Below are positions 34,277 through 43,343 of a DNA stretch of 64,000 bases, one piece after another. Origin of the DNA: Streptomyces sp. NBC_01497 (GTDB lineage Bacteria; Actinomycetota; Actinomycetes; Streptomycetales; Streptomycetaceae); the NCBI RefSeq assembly GCF_036250695.1, contig NZ_CP109427.1:6510001-6574000 (forward strand), in the 5' to 3' direction. A program made the position numbers and the translations under genes. The notes beneath the pieces were generated by a model. It made no database searches and had not been told where the DNA came from. It saw nothing but the letters and a program-made list of their open reading frames with translations. Numbering within the stretch: position 1 is the stretch's first letter; each line of letters begins with the position of its first letter.

Positions 34277-34912
34277 GAGTTGTTTTCCCTCTCGTCCGGC
34301 GGACCGCCCGCCCCCGGGCAGTCCGGCTGAGTTTCCGGTTCGAAAGGGGGGTTCTCAGCCCGGGCATGCCGGAGCGAACTCCGTGCACCCTGCTGAGCTG
34401 GTAGAACTTGCCGCGCGCGGCACGCGACTCGGCGCTGTTCACGACCGGAACGAACCGGCCGTGGACACCGAGCACGGCACCCCCCTACCGCGCCCCGCAA
34501 CGATCCCTCCGGCGCCCGAGCCCTCCCCTTTGGCCGGTGTACATCAAGGATCGATGCAGGTGGATGTACGACGGTATTGACGAAAGGGACTGTATGGCAA
34601 GACCCGGAGGGGGGCTTGCCTTTTCCGTACATTGGCCGTTCTTCGCCGGTCGAATCCGCAAAGGACCAGTCGACTTCTGTCGCGTATTGCGTCCCGCGTG
34701 TTTTTTTCTGTCCCATCAGCCCCACGCGCCACAGCGTTTCTGCGTCACGGCGGAACGTCCGATATCTACGCTACGGGGTCCGGGCGTTCGGCGGCCGGTC
34801 GGCGGACGGACAGTTTTCTGTCATGTCCACTTCCGATGAAGTGGGTGTACTGGTACCACAGTTGACGGCGGTACACCGCTGAGTGGCGGCAAGAACTGTT
34901 ATGGGAGGTTCC
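34277..34912. other. 636-bp divergent intergenic region (glycosyltransferase operon / esterase)
   Basis: No supported gene. The region is clearly AT-richer than its neighbours between about 34540 and 34880. An inverted repeat CCACTTC-CGAT-GAAGTGG stands at 34827-34844, and a further 7-bp pair GGTGTAC/GTACACC at 34844-34850 and 34871-34877. These could be operators for the esterase gene, whose ATG follows at 34913. Open frames through the region have no codon bias. Confidence 0.5.
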
Positions 34913-35752
34913 ATGAAACTGACCCGTACCACCCCACGTTCCCGGCGGCCCAGACTCGTGGCGCTCGCGTCCGCTCTGGCCGCGGGCCTCGCGCTCACCC
35001 TCACCGGCGCGGCGGCGGCCCAGGCCGCACCGGCCGCGGGCACCGACTACGTCGCGCTCGGCGACTCGTACTCCTCCGGAGTCGGCTCCGGCGACTACGA
35101 CAGCGCCAGCGGTTCCTGCGACCGCAGCCCCCACGCCTACCCCGCCCTGTGGGCCGCCGCGCACGCGCCGGCCACCTTCACCTCCCTCGCCTGTTCCGGC
35201 GCCCTTACGGGTGATGTCACGGGCAAGCAGCTCACGCCGCTGACCTCCGCCACCGACCTCGTCTCGATCACCGTCGGCGGCAACGACGCGGGATTCTCCG
35301 ATGTCATGACGACATGTGTCCTCAAGTCACAGGCCACCTGTCTCAGCGGCATCGCCACCGCCAATGCCTTTGTCGACAACACGCTCCCCGGCAGGCTCGA
35401 CACCGTCTACGCCGACATCAGGGCCAAGGCGCCCAACGCCCATGTCGTCGTCGTCGGCTACCCGCGCTTCTACGAGCTGAACGGTTCGTGCGTGGTCGGG
35501 CTCAGCGAAGCCGAGCGGTCGGCCATCAACAGCGCCGCCGACCACCTCAACTCGGTGACGGCCAAGCGCGCGGCCGACCACGGCTTCACCTTCGCCGACG
35601 TCACCCAGGCGTTCACGGGGCACGAGATCTGCTCCAGCGGCACCGCCTGGCTGCACAGCGTGAACCTCCTCGACCTCGGGGAGTCCTACCACCCCACGGC
35701 CGCGGGGCAGTCCGGCGGATACCTGCCGGTCTTCACTGCCGCCGCGTCCTGA
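34913..35752 (+). CDS. Secreted SGNH-family esterase/lipase
   Basis: 279 aa. A Tat/Sec-like signal peptide (RRPRLVALASALAAGLALTL, cleavage near AQAAPAA) leads to an SGNH hydrolase. Block I is YVALGDSYSSGVGSGDY with Ser52. Block III is SITVGGNDAGFSDVM, and block V is GESYHPTAAGQSGGY with the catalytic His. Six Cys residues (CDRS, LACSG, TTCVL/TCLSG, GSCV, EICSS) are placed for three disulfides, as in the known Streptomyces SGNH lipases. The start has GGGAGG 4 bases before it. It hydrolyses esters outside the cell. Confidence 0.92.
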   Translation: MKLTRTTPRSRRPRLVALASALAAGLALTLTGAAAAQAAPAAGTDYVALGDSYSSGVGSGDYDSASGSCDRSPHAYPALWAAAHAPATFTSLACSGALTGDVTGKQLTPLTSATDLVSITVGGNDAGFSDVMTTCVLKSQATCLSGIATANAFVDNTLPGRLDTVYADIRAKAPNAHVVVVGYPRFYELNGSCVVGLSEAERSAINSAADHLNSVTAKRAADHGFTFADVTQAFTGHEICSSGTAWLHSVNLLDLGESYHPTAAGQSGGYLPVFTAAAS

Positions 35753-35867
35753 GGTGCGCCCGGGCGCCGTTCTCGACGCCGTCCTGACGCCCGTCCCGGC
35801 GTGCGCGCAGACGTCCTTCGGAGGGCGATCTCGCGCGTAACGCCATGAACCGGGCATCCTGCCGGGA

Positions 35868-35925
35868 GTTGGCGGTCGAACTGTCCAACTCGCCCTGAAA
35901 TAGGTGGAGCAGGGCGACCGCCAAC
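35868..35925. other. Two-tiered inverted repeat downstream of the esterase gene
   Basis: GTTGGCGGTCG (35868-35878) pairs perfectly with CGACCGCCAAC (35915-35925). Inside, CGCCCTG (35891-35897) pairs with CAGGGCG (35910-35916, sharing two bases with the outer arm). The apical loop is AAATAGGTGGAG. It lies 116 bases after the esterase stop and 112 bases before the next small gene. It could be a terminator or an RNA element. Confidence 0.45.
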
Positions 35926-36036
35926 GCAACTCGTACGAGTGTGGTTCACGCCCGAGACGGGATACACGGGTGTCATGGCGTAGCGATAGGGTTAATCTGC
36001 CCGGGGCCGGGCCCAGTCGTACGGGTGGGGAGTGAG

Positions 36037-36300
36037 ATGAAGCAGATAACGGCGCACAGCAGGGCGCGAGTCCCTGCGATCACGTGCGGGACGAGCGCGA
36101 GCAGTTCGCGCCTCGACCGCCATCTGTCGGTGCTCGGCGGTCCAGCCGTGCCCCAGCGGGAGGCGGCGGAGGCGACGCTGCTCATGCGTGAGCTCACCTC
36201 GCACGACCACGCGCGGACCCACCAGCGCAAGAGCGCCAGGGTCTCGCTGTTCGCGCCTCTGCGGCGGCTGCGCCGCTCCCTGTTCGGCAACCGCGGCTGA
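36037..36300 (+). CDS. Small conserved hypothetical protein
   Basis: 87 aa from an ATG at 36037 with GGGGAG just upstream; the frame is open to 35941 but that part lacks a start signal. The protein is basic with a central helix (QREAAEATLLMRELTSHDHA) and an Arg-rich end (FAPLRRLRRSLFGNRG). No signal peptide, membrane segment or Cys pair is present. I do not recognise a family. The good ribosome binding site and the helix pattern support expression. Confidence 0.6.
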   Translation: MKQITAHSRARVPAITCGTSASSSRLDRHLSVLGGPAVPQREAAEATLLMRELTSHDHARTHQRKSARVSLFAPLRRLRRSLFGNRG

Positions 36301-36651
36301 GTGACCTGCCTGCGGGCCCGTCGTCACGGACGGCCCGCCAGGCTCCGCTGGGCACCCGGCACGCTGTTGGCGCCGGGGCCGCCTGCCCGCTGTATCCGTG
36401 CCCGTACCTGTTCTGTACCCGTACCTGTGCACGTGCCGGTGGTTCCCGGCCCGACCCGGACGTGCACGCGGGCCCGGCGCCCGTTCACGGGCCGCCCCGT
36501 GTCCCTGCGTCCCGCACCCGTCCCGTGCCGTGCCACCGGCCGTCGCGGCCCGGACCGGTGTGACCCCGCGCTGTCGCCGTGCCCGCGAAGAGCCGCACGA
36601 CCGGCCCCTTCGTCTCACCGCCGCCGCGTCGACCCGCGAGCCCGCCGCCGC
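36301..36651. other. 351-bp convergent intergenic region
   Basis: No gene or clear hairpin is seen. It contains a run of CCCGTACCTGT-like short repeats (36400-36450) and Arg/Pro-coding low-complexity sequence. It separates two converging genes. Confidence 0.4.
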
Positions 36652-37884
36652 TCAGATCAGCGCGAACTGCCCCTCCGGGCCCTCCTCGTGGTGGTCGAAC
36701 ACCGATGCGGGCCGCCGCGCCGCCGTCGGCACCGGAAGGACGCCCGCCGCCCGCAGCGCCGCCCGGTCGAGGGTCGCGCCCGCAGCCGCCGCCGCGGCGC
36801 ACGCGCCGCGCACCTCCTCCTGCCGGGGCGCCAGCCGGGCCAGCAGTGCGAGGACCGCGATCAGCTCCAGCAGCTCCGAGGTCCAGGCCTGCGGCCATAC
36901 CGCCGGGGCCACGGCGTCCAGCGACCCGGCCTCCGCCCGCGCCGCGCGCCGCTCGAACCACAGCTCCAGGACGCGGACCCCGGCCACCCGGTAGGCCCAC
37001 GCCTCCTCGGGCACGGGCGAGATCCGGCCGGAGCCGCCCAGGTGCAGCGTCTCGTCCTCGGGTGTGTACGCGAGGCCCTCCGGCCGCGCGGGCGGCGCCG
37101 CGCGGACATAGGGCCGCCGCCCGCCCGGCAGCCTCGGCCGCTCGCCCCCGCGCGCGCCGCGCAGCTGGATCCGCGCCAGTTCGGCGCCCAGGGCCACGCC
37201 CTCGGCCCACAGTGCCGGGTCGGCGGGCAGCGGGACGGCGCAGCCGCCCGCTGCCTGGAGCGCCGCCGCGGTGCTCCAGGCCAGCACGTCGCCCGCGCCG
37301 ACATCGTGGCCGTACCGCGTCGAGAGCAGCGCGGTGAGGCCCGGGGCGAGGTTCGGTTCCACGCCGCCGGGCCTGCGGTACAGCGGCCGGATGCGGCCCG
37401 GCCGGCCCGCGGGGGAGCGGCCGTCCGGCAGCGGCGCCGACAGCAGCAGCGCCGGGCCCGCCGGCCCGGCGACGTACCCCTGTTCCACCGCGAAGACCTG
37501 CCGCTCGTCAGCGACGCGCCACAACTCGGGGCGGGCCGCGTCGATCAGCCGGTGGTCGGGGATCAGCCACTGCTCGTCGAACGGGCCGTGGGTGATGCGC
37601 AGCGGCTCCGGGCAGGGTCCCGACTCGCGGGCGAAACGCCCGGTACGCCGCGCGCCGCCGGGCAGCGCGGCCACCGCCGTGGCTTGCGTACGGGCGCGGC
37701 TCGGTGCGAAGAGGGCGTCCCGCTCGGCGCCCTCGGCCCGTACGAGCCGGTCCCAGCGCGCCGCGAGCGAGGTCGCGTCGGGGGCCAGTACCCAGGTCCT
37801 GCCGAACCGCAACGGCGCCACCGACCACGGCATCAGGTCGGCGAGCAGCGGAGTCCCGGCGGGTGCGGCGCTCTTCTCGGCCAC
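36652..37884 (-). CDS. Stand-alone C-terminal region of a type ISP restriction-modification enzyme
   Basis: 410 aa. The text MPWSVAPLRFGRTWVLAPDA, then RESGPCPEPLRITHGPFDEQ and RVADERQVFAVEQ, and later LPGGRRPYVRAAPPARPEGL, AWTSELLELIAVLALLARL and HEEGPEGQFAL, corresponds to the C-terminal specificity-type part of LlaBIII-like type ISP enzymes. The nuclease, helicase and methyltransferase parts are missing and nothing of them lies nearby. In Streptomyces such short versions seem to be regular genes rather than fragments, because the frame is intact and well coded. It may bind DNA without cutting or have a new role. Confidence 0.7.
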   Translation of the reverse strand: MAEKSAAPAGTPLLADLMPWSVAPLRFGRTWVLAPDATSLAARWDRLVRAEGAERDALFAPSRARTQATAVAALPGGARRTGRFARESGPCPEPLRITHGPFDEQWLIPDHRLIDAARPELWRVADERQVFAVEQGYVAGPAGPALLLSAPLPDGRSPAGRPGRIRPLYRRPGGVEPNLAPGLTALLSTRYGHDVGAGDVLAWSTAAALQAAGGCAVPLPADPALWAEGVALGAELARIQLRGARGGERPRLPGGRRPYVRAAPPARPEGLAYTPEDETLHLGGSGRISPVPEEAWAYRVAGVRVLELWFERRAARAEAGSLDAVAPAVWPQAWTSELLELIAVLALLARLAPRQEEVRGACAAAAAAGATLDRAALRAAGVLPVPTAARRPASVFDHHEEGPEGQFALI

Positions 37885-38092
37885 CCGTACCCCCTCCTCC
37901 TCGGTAGCTTCCCGGGCGCGTGAGTCGCTGTCCCCCGAAAAGCGTAACGACCCGTGCCGCGCGGCGTTCCGGGACGCCGTCGGGCCGCCGGCGGGCGGGC
38001 CCGGCGCCGGACCTCGGGGCCCGGGCCGTCCGCAGCCGTGGCCCGTGCCGGGGGGCTTCCCGCGACGCCTCGCCCGCGCCGGGCCCGGGGGA

Positions 38093-39061
38093 TCACGCCT
38101 GCACGGTCACCGAGAAGGCGAACCGGTCGCCGCGGTAGCGGATCCGGGCCACGTCGACCACCCGGCCCCGCTCGTCGTACGTCACGCCGGTGTAATGCAG
38201 GATCGGGCTCAGCAGCGGAACGTCCAGCAGCTCCGCCGTCACCGGGTCCGCCAGCGTGGCCCGGACCGTGTCGGTGATCCGGGAGATCGTGACGCCCGCC
38301 GCGTCACGCAGCACCTTGGTCATCGGGGCCTCGGCCAGGGCGGCCACGTCGATGTGCGCCGCGGCCTCGGGGCGGACCGCGTTCTGGGCCCAGCTCACCG
38401 GCTCGCCGCTCTCGCGGTCCCTGCGCAGGCGGGTGTAGGAGACGATCTCGGCCAGATCAGGAAAGAATTCGGCCAACTCTCCGGTGACTTTGGCGGGTCC
38501 GTGGCCGAGGACCGTCGTCATGTCGCCCGACTGCTGCGCCACCACGGCGTCCACCGAGCCGAGCAGGCGGCGCGGGGCGCTGCGCCGTGAGCCGGGTTCG
38601 ATGAACGTGCCGTGCCGCCGGTGCCTGCTGATGAGGCCCTCGCCGACGAGTTCCTTCAGGGCTTGGCGCATGGTCAGGACCCCGACGCCGTAGTGCTCGG
38701 CGAGGCGCTCCTCGGTGGGCAGCCGCAGCGGGTCGCCCGGGTGGCGGCCGAGTATCGAGGCGCGCAGGGACTGGGAGACCTGGTACCACAGGGGCAGCTT
38801 GCGGTTGAGTACCAGCGAGTCGGGCGCGAAGGCGGCCGACTCGCTCCGGTCCCGGCCGCCGTTGGCCGTGCCGTCCGCGGCCGGGCCGCCGGCGACCACC
38901 TCGCCCCCGAACGGACCGCCGGTCCCCGCGCCGTCCTGGTCCCGGCCATCGGTCTCCGCGTCGCCGCGCTCCGCGTCACCGGGCTCCGCTCCGTCCCGCT
39001 CCGGGAGGCTGTCCCGCCCCGTGCCGCCGCGGTCGACGCCCCCGCGCCGGGTGCCGCTCAT
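38093..39061 (-). CDS. GntR-family regulator with UTRA domain (HutC type)
   Basis: 322 aa, start overlapping the hmgA stop (ATGA). About 85 residues of Asp/Gly/Arg-rich leader precede a winged helix ([20 protein letters not shown], then [46 protein letters not shown]). The C-terminal half is a UTRA ligand domain ([40 protein letters not shown]). Cotranscription with homogentisate dioxygenase points to control of tyrosine breakdown, probably by a pathway intermediate. A near-perfect 24-bp palindrome with TGGT/ACCA core, upstream of hmgA, is the best operator candidate. Confidence 0.87.
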   Translation of the reverse strand: MSGTRRGGVDRGGTGRDSLPERDGAEPGDAERGDAETDGRDQDGAGTGGPFGGEVVAGGPAADGTANGGRDRSESAAFAPDSLVLNRKLPLWYQVSQSLRASILGRHPGDPLRLPTEERLAEHYGVGVLTMRQALKELVGEGLISRHRRHGTFIEPGSRRSAPRRLLGSVDAVVAQQSGDMTTVLGHGPAKVTGELAEFFPDLAEIVSYTRLRRDRESGEPVSWAQNAVRPEAAAHIDVAALAEAPMTKVLRDAAGVTISRITDTVRATLADPVTAELLDVPLLSPILHYTGVTYDERGRVVDVARIRYRGDRFAFSVTVQA

Positions 39062-40473
39062 GCCGGGAAGTGGCGTTCGAGGCCCCGCCACACCCGGTCG
39101 TAGTCCCCCTGGAGCTGCGGCGCGGCCGCGGCCTGGGCCGTCGCGGTGATCGGCCACCGTGTCTCGAACATGAACGCGAGGCCGTCGTCGATCTTCTGCG
39201 GCCGCAACTCGGCCGTACTGGCCCGCTCGTAGGTCTCACGGTCCGGGCCGTGCGCCGACATCATGTTGTGCAGCGAGCCACCGCCCGGCACGAACCCGCC
39301 CTCCCCGGCCCGTTTCGCGTCGTACGCGCCCTCCACCAGGCCCATGTACTCGCTCATCACGTTGCGGTGGAAGTACGGCGGCCGGAACGTGTCCTCGCCC
39401 ACCAGCCAGCGCGGCGCGAACACCACGAAGTCCACGCCCGCGAGTCCCGGTGTGTCCGAGGGCGAGGTGAGCACGGTGAAGATCGACGGGTCCGGGTGGT
39501 CGTAGGAGAGGGACCCCATGACGTTGAAGCGCCGCAGGTCGTAGACGTAGGGCAGGTGGTTGCCGTGCCAGGCGACCACATCGAGCGGTGAGTGGTCGCA
39601 GTCCGCGGCCCAGAGGTTCCCGCAGAACTTGTGCACCACGCGCACCGCTCGCTCCTCGGACTCGTACGCCGCGACGGGCGCCTTGAAGTCCCGGGCGTTG
39701 GCCAGCCCGTTGGCGCCGATGGGGCCGAGTTCCGGCAGTTCGAAGGGTTGGCCGTAGTTCTCGCAGACGTACCCGCGCACCGTCGCGTCCAGCGGCTCGA
39801 CCCGAAAGCGCACACCGCGCGGGATCAGCGCCACCTCGCCGGGGCTCGCCGCGAGAAGCCCGAACTCGGTGCGCAGCAGCAGCCCGCCCTGCTCGGGGAC
39901 GATCAGCAGTTCGCCGTCGGCGTCGCCGAACACCCGGTCGTTCATCGGTGAGTTGGCGGCGTAGAGGTGAATCGCCATGCCGACACGCCGACTCGCGTCG
40001 CCGTTGCCGCCGAGCGTCCACAGCCCGGCGAGGAAGTCGGTGCCGGGCGCCGGGTCTGGCAGCGGGTCCCAGCGCAGCCGGTTGGGGTCGGGCTCGGTCG
40101 CGGTGAACGGGGCCCCGGTCAGCGTCCCGTTGTCGATCCGGGTGTACGCGGGGTGCGCGGCGGACGGCCGGATCCGGTAGAGCCAGGACCGGCGGTTGCG
40201 GGCGCGCGGTTCGGTGAAGGCGCTGCCGCTCAACTGCTCGGCGTACAGGCCGAACGGCGCCCGCTGCGGGGAGTTGCGGCCGACGGGCAGGGCGCCAGGG
40301 ACGGCCTCGGAACTGTGCTCGCCGCCGAAACCGGTGAGGTGGTCGAGGCCGGCGGCTGCCTTCCTGGCCCGCTCGACGGCGTAGCCGTTCGCAGGCCCGG
40401 TGCCGGCGCCGGACCTGCCCGTCTGCCCGGCGCCGGTCCTGCCGCCGCGGTCCTCGTCGTCGCTGCCGCTCAT
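39058..40473 (-). CDS. hmgA: Homogentisate 1,2-dioxygenase
   Basis: 471 aa; opens the ring of homogentisate to maleylacetoacetate in Phe/Tyr breakdown, with Fe(II). Family segments are [60 protein letters not shown], and the metal site [20 protein letters not shown] (His and Glu ligands) followed by [10 protein letters not shown] (third ligand His). The ATG at 40473 has GAGGGAG upstream. The first 40 residues are a Gly/Asp/Arg-rich leader not found in most homologues. The gene is the first of an operon with a GntR regulator. Confidence 0.94.
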   Translation of the reverse strand: MSGSDDEDRGGRTGAGQTGRSGAGTGPANGYAVERARKAAAGLDHLTGFGGEHSSEAVPGALPVGRNSPQRAPFGLYAEQLSGSAFTEPRARNRRSWLYRIRPSAAHPAYTRIDNGTLTGAPFTATEPDPNRLRWDPLPDPAPGTDFLAGLWTLGGNGDASRRVGMAIHLYAANSPMNDRVFGDADGELLIVPEQGGLLLRTEFGLLAASPGEVALIPRGVRFRVEPLDATVRGYVCENYGQPFELPELGPIGANGLANARDFKAPVAAYESEERAVRVVHKFCGNLWAADCDHSPLDVVAWHGNHLPYVYDLRRFNVMGSLSYDHPDPSIFTVLTSPSDTPGLAGVDFVVFAPRWLVGEDTFRPPYFHRNVMSEYMGLVEGAYDAKRAGEGGFVPGGGSLHNMMSAHGPDRETYERASTAELRPQKIDDGLAFMFETRWPITATAQAAAAPQLQGDYDRVWRGLERHFPA

Positions 40474-40506
40474 CGCCACTCCCTCGTGAGGATCGTTCGG
40501 TCCTTC

Positions 40507-40530
40507 AATCCTATGGTTCACCAGAGGATT
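40507..40530. promoter_or_regulatory. Palindromic operator upstream of hmgA
   Basis: AATCCTATGGT (40507-40517) and ACCAGAGGATT (40520-40530) pair at 10 of 11 positions around TC. It lies 33 bases upstream of hmgA on the minus strand. The core TGGT-TC-ACCA resembles sites of HutC-type GntR regulators, and such a regulator is the second gene of the operon. Confidence 0.6.
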
Positions 40531-40643
40531 CCACCCGTCAACGCCCGCCGACGTGGCCCGGGGCGCCGAAGGCGTGCGCGAACCGGGCCCCGGGGTTCAC
40601 CCGAACGCGTCGCACTCCCGGTGCACTTGGGTCTTGGCCCGGA

Positions 40644-40662
40644 AAACTACCGCCGCTAGTTT
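40644..40662. promoter_or_regulatory. Candidate TetR operator (copy B) before aldehyde dehydrogenase
   Basis: AAACTACC-GCC-GCTAGTTT is an inverted repeat with a 3-base spacer. It aligns without gaps to copies at 15085-15103 and 44478-44496. It lies 64 bases before the aldehyde dehydrogenase start. Confidence 0.62.
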
Positions 40663-40726
40663 GTGTCCCGGATGCCGCGCCCCGCGCCCGCGTCCGGCCA
40701 CGCCGTCCGTCCTGGGGAGGATGTCG

Positions 40727-42139
40727 ATGAAGGCACACGACGGTATGTACATCGGAGGGCGGTGGCGGCCCGCCGGGACGTCCGACACGATCGCCGTGAT
40801 CAATCCGGCGGACGAACGGGTCATCGCCGAGGTCCCGGCCGGCGGGGCGGCGGACGTCGACGCCGCCGTACGGGCGGCGCGCGCCGCACTGCCCGGCTGG
40901 GCGGCCACCCCGCCCGGTGCGCGCGGAGCCTTCCTCGGCGCCCTGCACGACGCCATGGTGGACCGCGAGGAGGAGTTCGCGCGGACCCTGGTCGCCGAAC
41001 TCGGCGCGCCCGCGCGGTTCGCGGCGAGGGTACAGACGAGGGCGCCGATCGCGGCGCTCGCCACCTACGCGGAGCTCGCCGCGACCCATCCGTTCGAGGA
41101 GCGGGTCGCCAATTCGACGGTGCTGCTCGAACCCGTCGGTGTGGTCGCCGCGATCACCCCGTGGAACTACCCGGTGTCCATGATCGTCAGCAAGGTGGCA
41201 CCCGCCCTCGCGGCCGGCTGTACGATCGTCCTCAAACCCGCCGAGGACACACCGCTGACCGCTCTGCTGTTCGCGGAGTGTGTGGACGCGGCGGGGCTGC
41301 CGGCCGGTGTGGTCAACGTGGTCACCGGGTACGGGCACGTCGCGGGGCAGGCACTCGCGGAGCACGAGGGCGTCGACCACATCTCGTTCACCGGTTCCAC
41401 CGCCGTCGGCCGGAAGATCGGCGCTCTCGCCGGCGGTGCGATCAAGAGTGTGTCGCTGGAACTCGGCGGCAAGTCCGCCAACGTGATCCTCCCGAGCGCG
41501 GACCTGCCGAGGGCCGTCGCCGCGGGCGTCGGCCATGTGATGGCCAACTCCGGCCAGACCTGCTACGCGTGGACCCGGATGCTGGTGCACAGCGACCGCT
41601 ACGAGGAAGCCGTCGAGCTGGCCCGCCGGGACCTGTCCGGGTACGCGGTCGGCGACCCGGCCGCAGCCGGCACCCGGGTCGGCCCGGTCGTCAGCGCCAA
41701 GCAGCGCGAGCGCGTGCGGGGTTACATAGCCAAGGGCGTCGAGGAGGGCGCGCGGCTGGTCGCGGGCGGCACCGAGGCGCCGCACGCCACCGGCTACTTC
41801 GTGGCGCCGACCCTGTTCGCCGACGTCACCAGCGACATGACCATCGCGCAGGAGGAGATCTTCGGGCCCGTGCTGTCCGTCCTCAGGTACGAGGACGAGG
41901 AGGACGCCGTACGGATCGCCAACGACACGGTCTACGGCCTGCACGGCGGTGTGTGGGCGGACACCGAGGAGGAGGCCGTCGCCTTCGCCCGCCGGATGGA
42001 CACCGGACGCGTCGACATCAACGGCGGCGACTTCAACACGCTCGCGCCCTTCGGCGGCTACAAGCAGTCCGGGGTGGGCCGCGAGATGGGCACGTACGGC
42101 CTGCACGAGTACCTTCAGACGAAGTCCCTGCAGCTCTGA
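40727..42139 (+). CDS. NAD(P)-dependent aldehyde dehydrogenase
   Basis: 470 aa of the aldehyde dehydrogenase superfamily. The catalytic Cys lies in ANSGQTCYAWTRM (about residue 278) and the general-base Glu in SLELGGKSANV (about 244). The cofactor segment VAAITPWNYPVSMIVSKVAP is also present, and EEIFGPVLSVLRYEDEEDAV and the FGGYKQSGVGREMG end are normal. The ATG at 40727 is chosen because GGGGAGG ends 6 bases before it; the ATG at 40721 touches that site. It is followed on the same strand by a zinc alcohol dehydrogenase, so the pair can oxidise an alcohol through its aldehyde to an acid. Confidence 0.9.
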   Translation: MKAHDGMYIGGRWRPAGTSDTIAVINPADERVIAEVPAGGAADVDAAVRAARAALPGWAATPPGARGAFLGALHDAMVDREEEFARTLVAELGAPARFAARVQTRAPIAALATYAELAATHPFEERVANSTVLLEPVGVVAAITPWNYPVSMIVSKVAPALAAGCTIVLKPAEDTPLTALLFAECVDAAGLPAGVVNVVTGYGHVAGQALAEHEGVDHISFTGSTAVGRKIGALAGGAIKSVSLELGGKSANVILPSADLPRAVAAGVGHVMANSGQTCYAWTRMLVHSDRYEEAVELARRDLSGYAVGDPAAAGTRVGPVVSAKQRERVRGYIAKGVEEGARLVAGGTEAPHATGYFVAPTLFADVTSDMTIAQEEIFGPVLSVLRYEDEEDAVRIANDTVYGLHGGVWADTEEEAVAFARRMDTGRVDINGGDFNTLAPFGGYKQSGVGREMGTYGLHEYLQTKSLQL

Positions 42140-42191
42140 GCACCCGGCCGCCGCCGATACCGGCCCCGGCCCCCTCCGGGACCCCGCCCGT

Positions 42192-42226
42192 CCCCGACCC
42201 CCGACCCCCGACCCCCGACCCCCGGC
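42192..42226. repeat. Short tandem repeat CCCCGAC, about five units
   Basis: Four exact 7-bp units (42192-42219) and one variant CCCCGGC lie between the aldehyde and alcohol dehydrogenase genes. The strand is almost free of T, which gives a strong C/G skew. Confidence 0.8.
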
Positions 42227-42263
42227 CCCGAACCGCCGTCCCACTGACGAGGAGGCATCACCC

Positions 42264-43343
42264 ATGACCCGTGCCGCCGTTCTGCCCGCCGTAGGAGCAC
42301 CGCTGCGGATCGACGAGATCGACCTGCCGGAGCCGGGCCCCGGGCAGGTGCGCGTCCGCCTCGCCGCCGCCGGGGTGTGCCACTCCGACCTGTCGCTGTC
42401 GAACGGCACCATGCGCGTGCCCGTGCCCGCCGTCCTCGGACACGAGGGCGCGGGCACGGTCGTCTCTGCAGGTGAGGGCGTCCAGGGGATAACGGCGGGT
42501 GACGAGGTCGTCCTGAACTGGGCGCCCTCCTGCGGCGCCTGCCCCGCCTGCGCGGCGGGGGAGGTGTGGCTGTGCGCGAACGCGCTCGCGGGCGCGTCCG
42601 CCGTGCACGCGCGGGCGTCGGACGGCACCGATCTGCATCCGGGGCTGAACGTGGCGGCGTTCGCGGAGGAGACCGTCGTCGCCGCGAACTGCGTCCTGCC
42701 CCTGCCCAAGGGCGTTGTGCTCACCGACGCGGCGCTCCTCGGCTGCGCGGTGCTCACCGGCTACGGCGCGGTCCACCACGCCGCGCGGGTGCGCGCGGGC
42801 GAGAGCGTCGCCGTGTTCGGTGTGGGCGGGGTCGGCCTCGCGGTGCTCCAGGCGGCGCGGATCGCGGGCGCGGCTCAGATCGTCGCGGTGGACGTCTCAC
42901 CCGCCAAGGAGGACCTGGCGCGGGCGGCGGGGGCCACCTCGTACGTCGTCGCCTCCGCCACCACCGCCAAGGACATCAGGAAGCTCACGGGGGGCCGCGG
43001 CGTGGACGCGGCCGTCGAGTGCGTGGGGCGCGGCGACACCATCCGTACGGCCTGGGACTCCACCCGGCGCGGTGGCCGCACGACGGTCGTCGGCATCGGC
43101 GGCAAGGACCAGCAGGTGACGTTCAACTCCCTGGAGATCTTCACCTGGGGCCGGACGCTCGCGGGCTGCGTGTACGGCAACAGCGACCCGGCGAAGGACC
43201 TGCCGGTGATCGGCGACCACATCACGTCGGGCCGGTTCGACCTGGGCCTGATGGTCACGGACCGCATCACGCTCGACGACATCCCGGCGGCCTTCGAGGC
43301 GATGCTGGCGGGCCGCGGCGGGCGGGCGCTGGTGGTGTTCTAG
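42264..43343 (+). CDS. Zinc-dependent alcohol dehydrogenase (MDR family)
   Basis: 359 aa. Catalytic zinc ligands are Cys39 (AAGVCHSDLSL), His60-Glu61 (LGHEGAGTVV) and a later Cys in LLGCAVLTGYGAVHH. The structural zinc loop CGACPACAAGEVWLC gives Cys90, 93, 96 and 104. The Rossmann motif is VAVFGVGGVGLAVLQAARIA. The class resembles group III alcohol dehydrogenases (formaldehyde/NDMA-type) with the GCVYGNSDPAKDLPVI region. GAGGAGG lies 8 bases before the ATG. It is the second gene of a dehydrogenase pair. Confidence 0.9.
   Translation: MTRAAVLPAVGAPLRIDEIDLPEPGPGQVRVRLAAAGVCHSDLSLSNGTMRVPVPAVLGHEGAGTVVSAGEGVQGITAGDEVVLNWAPSCGACPACAAGEVWLCANALAGASAVHARASDGTDLHPGLNVAAFAEETVVAANCVLPLPKGVVLTDAALLGCAVLTGYGAVHHAARVRAGESVAVFGVGGVGLAVLQAARIAGAAQIVAVDVSPAKEDLARAAGATSYVVASATTAKDIRKLTGGRGVDAAVECVGRGDTIRTAWDSTRRGGRTTVVGIGGKDQQVTFNSLEIFTWGRTLAGCVYGNSDPAKDLPVIGDHITSGRFDLGLMVTDRITLDDIPAAFEAMLAGRGGRALVVF

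Noticed and set aside
34408..34839. 143-codon frame in the 636-bp divergent region
   Set aside because: It runs through the AT-rich promoter area, shows no third-position GC bias and has no ribosome binding site or family likeness.
42192..42226. CCCCGAC repeats as a CRISPR or attachment site
   Set aside because: The unit is only 7 bp with no spacers and no cas, integrase or tRNA gene nearby.
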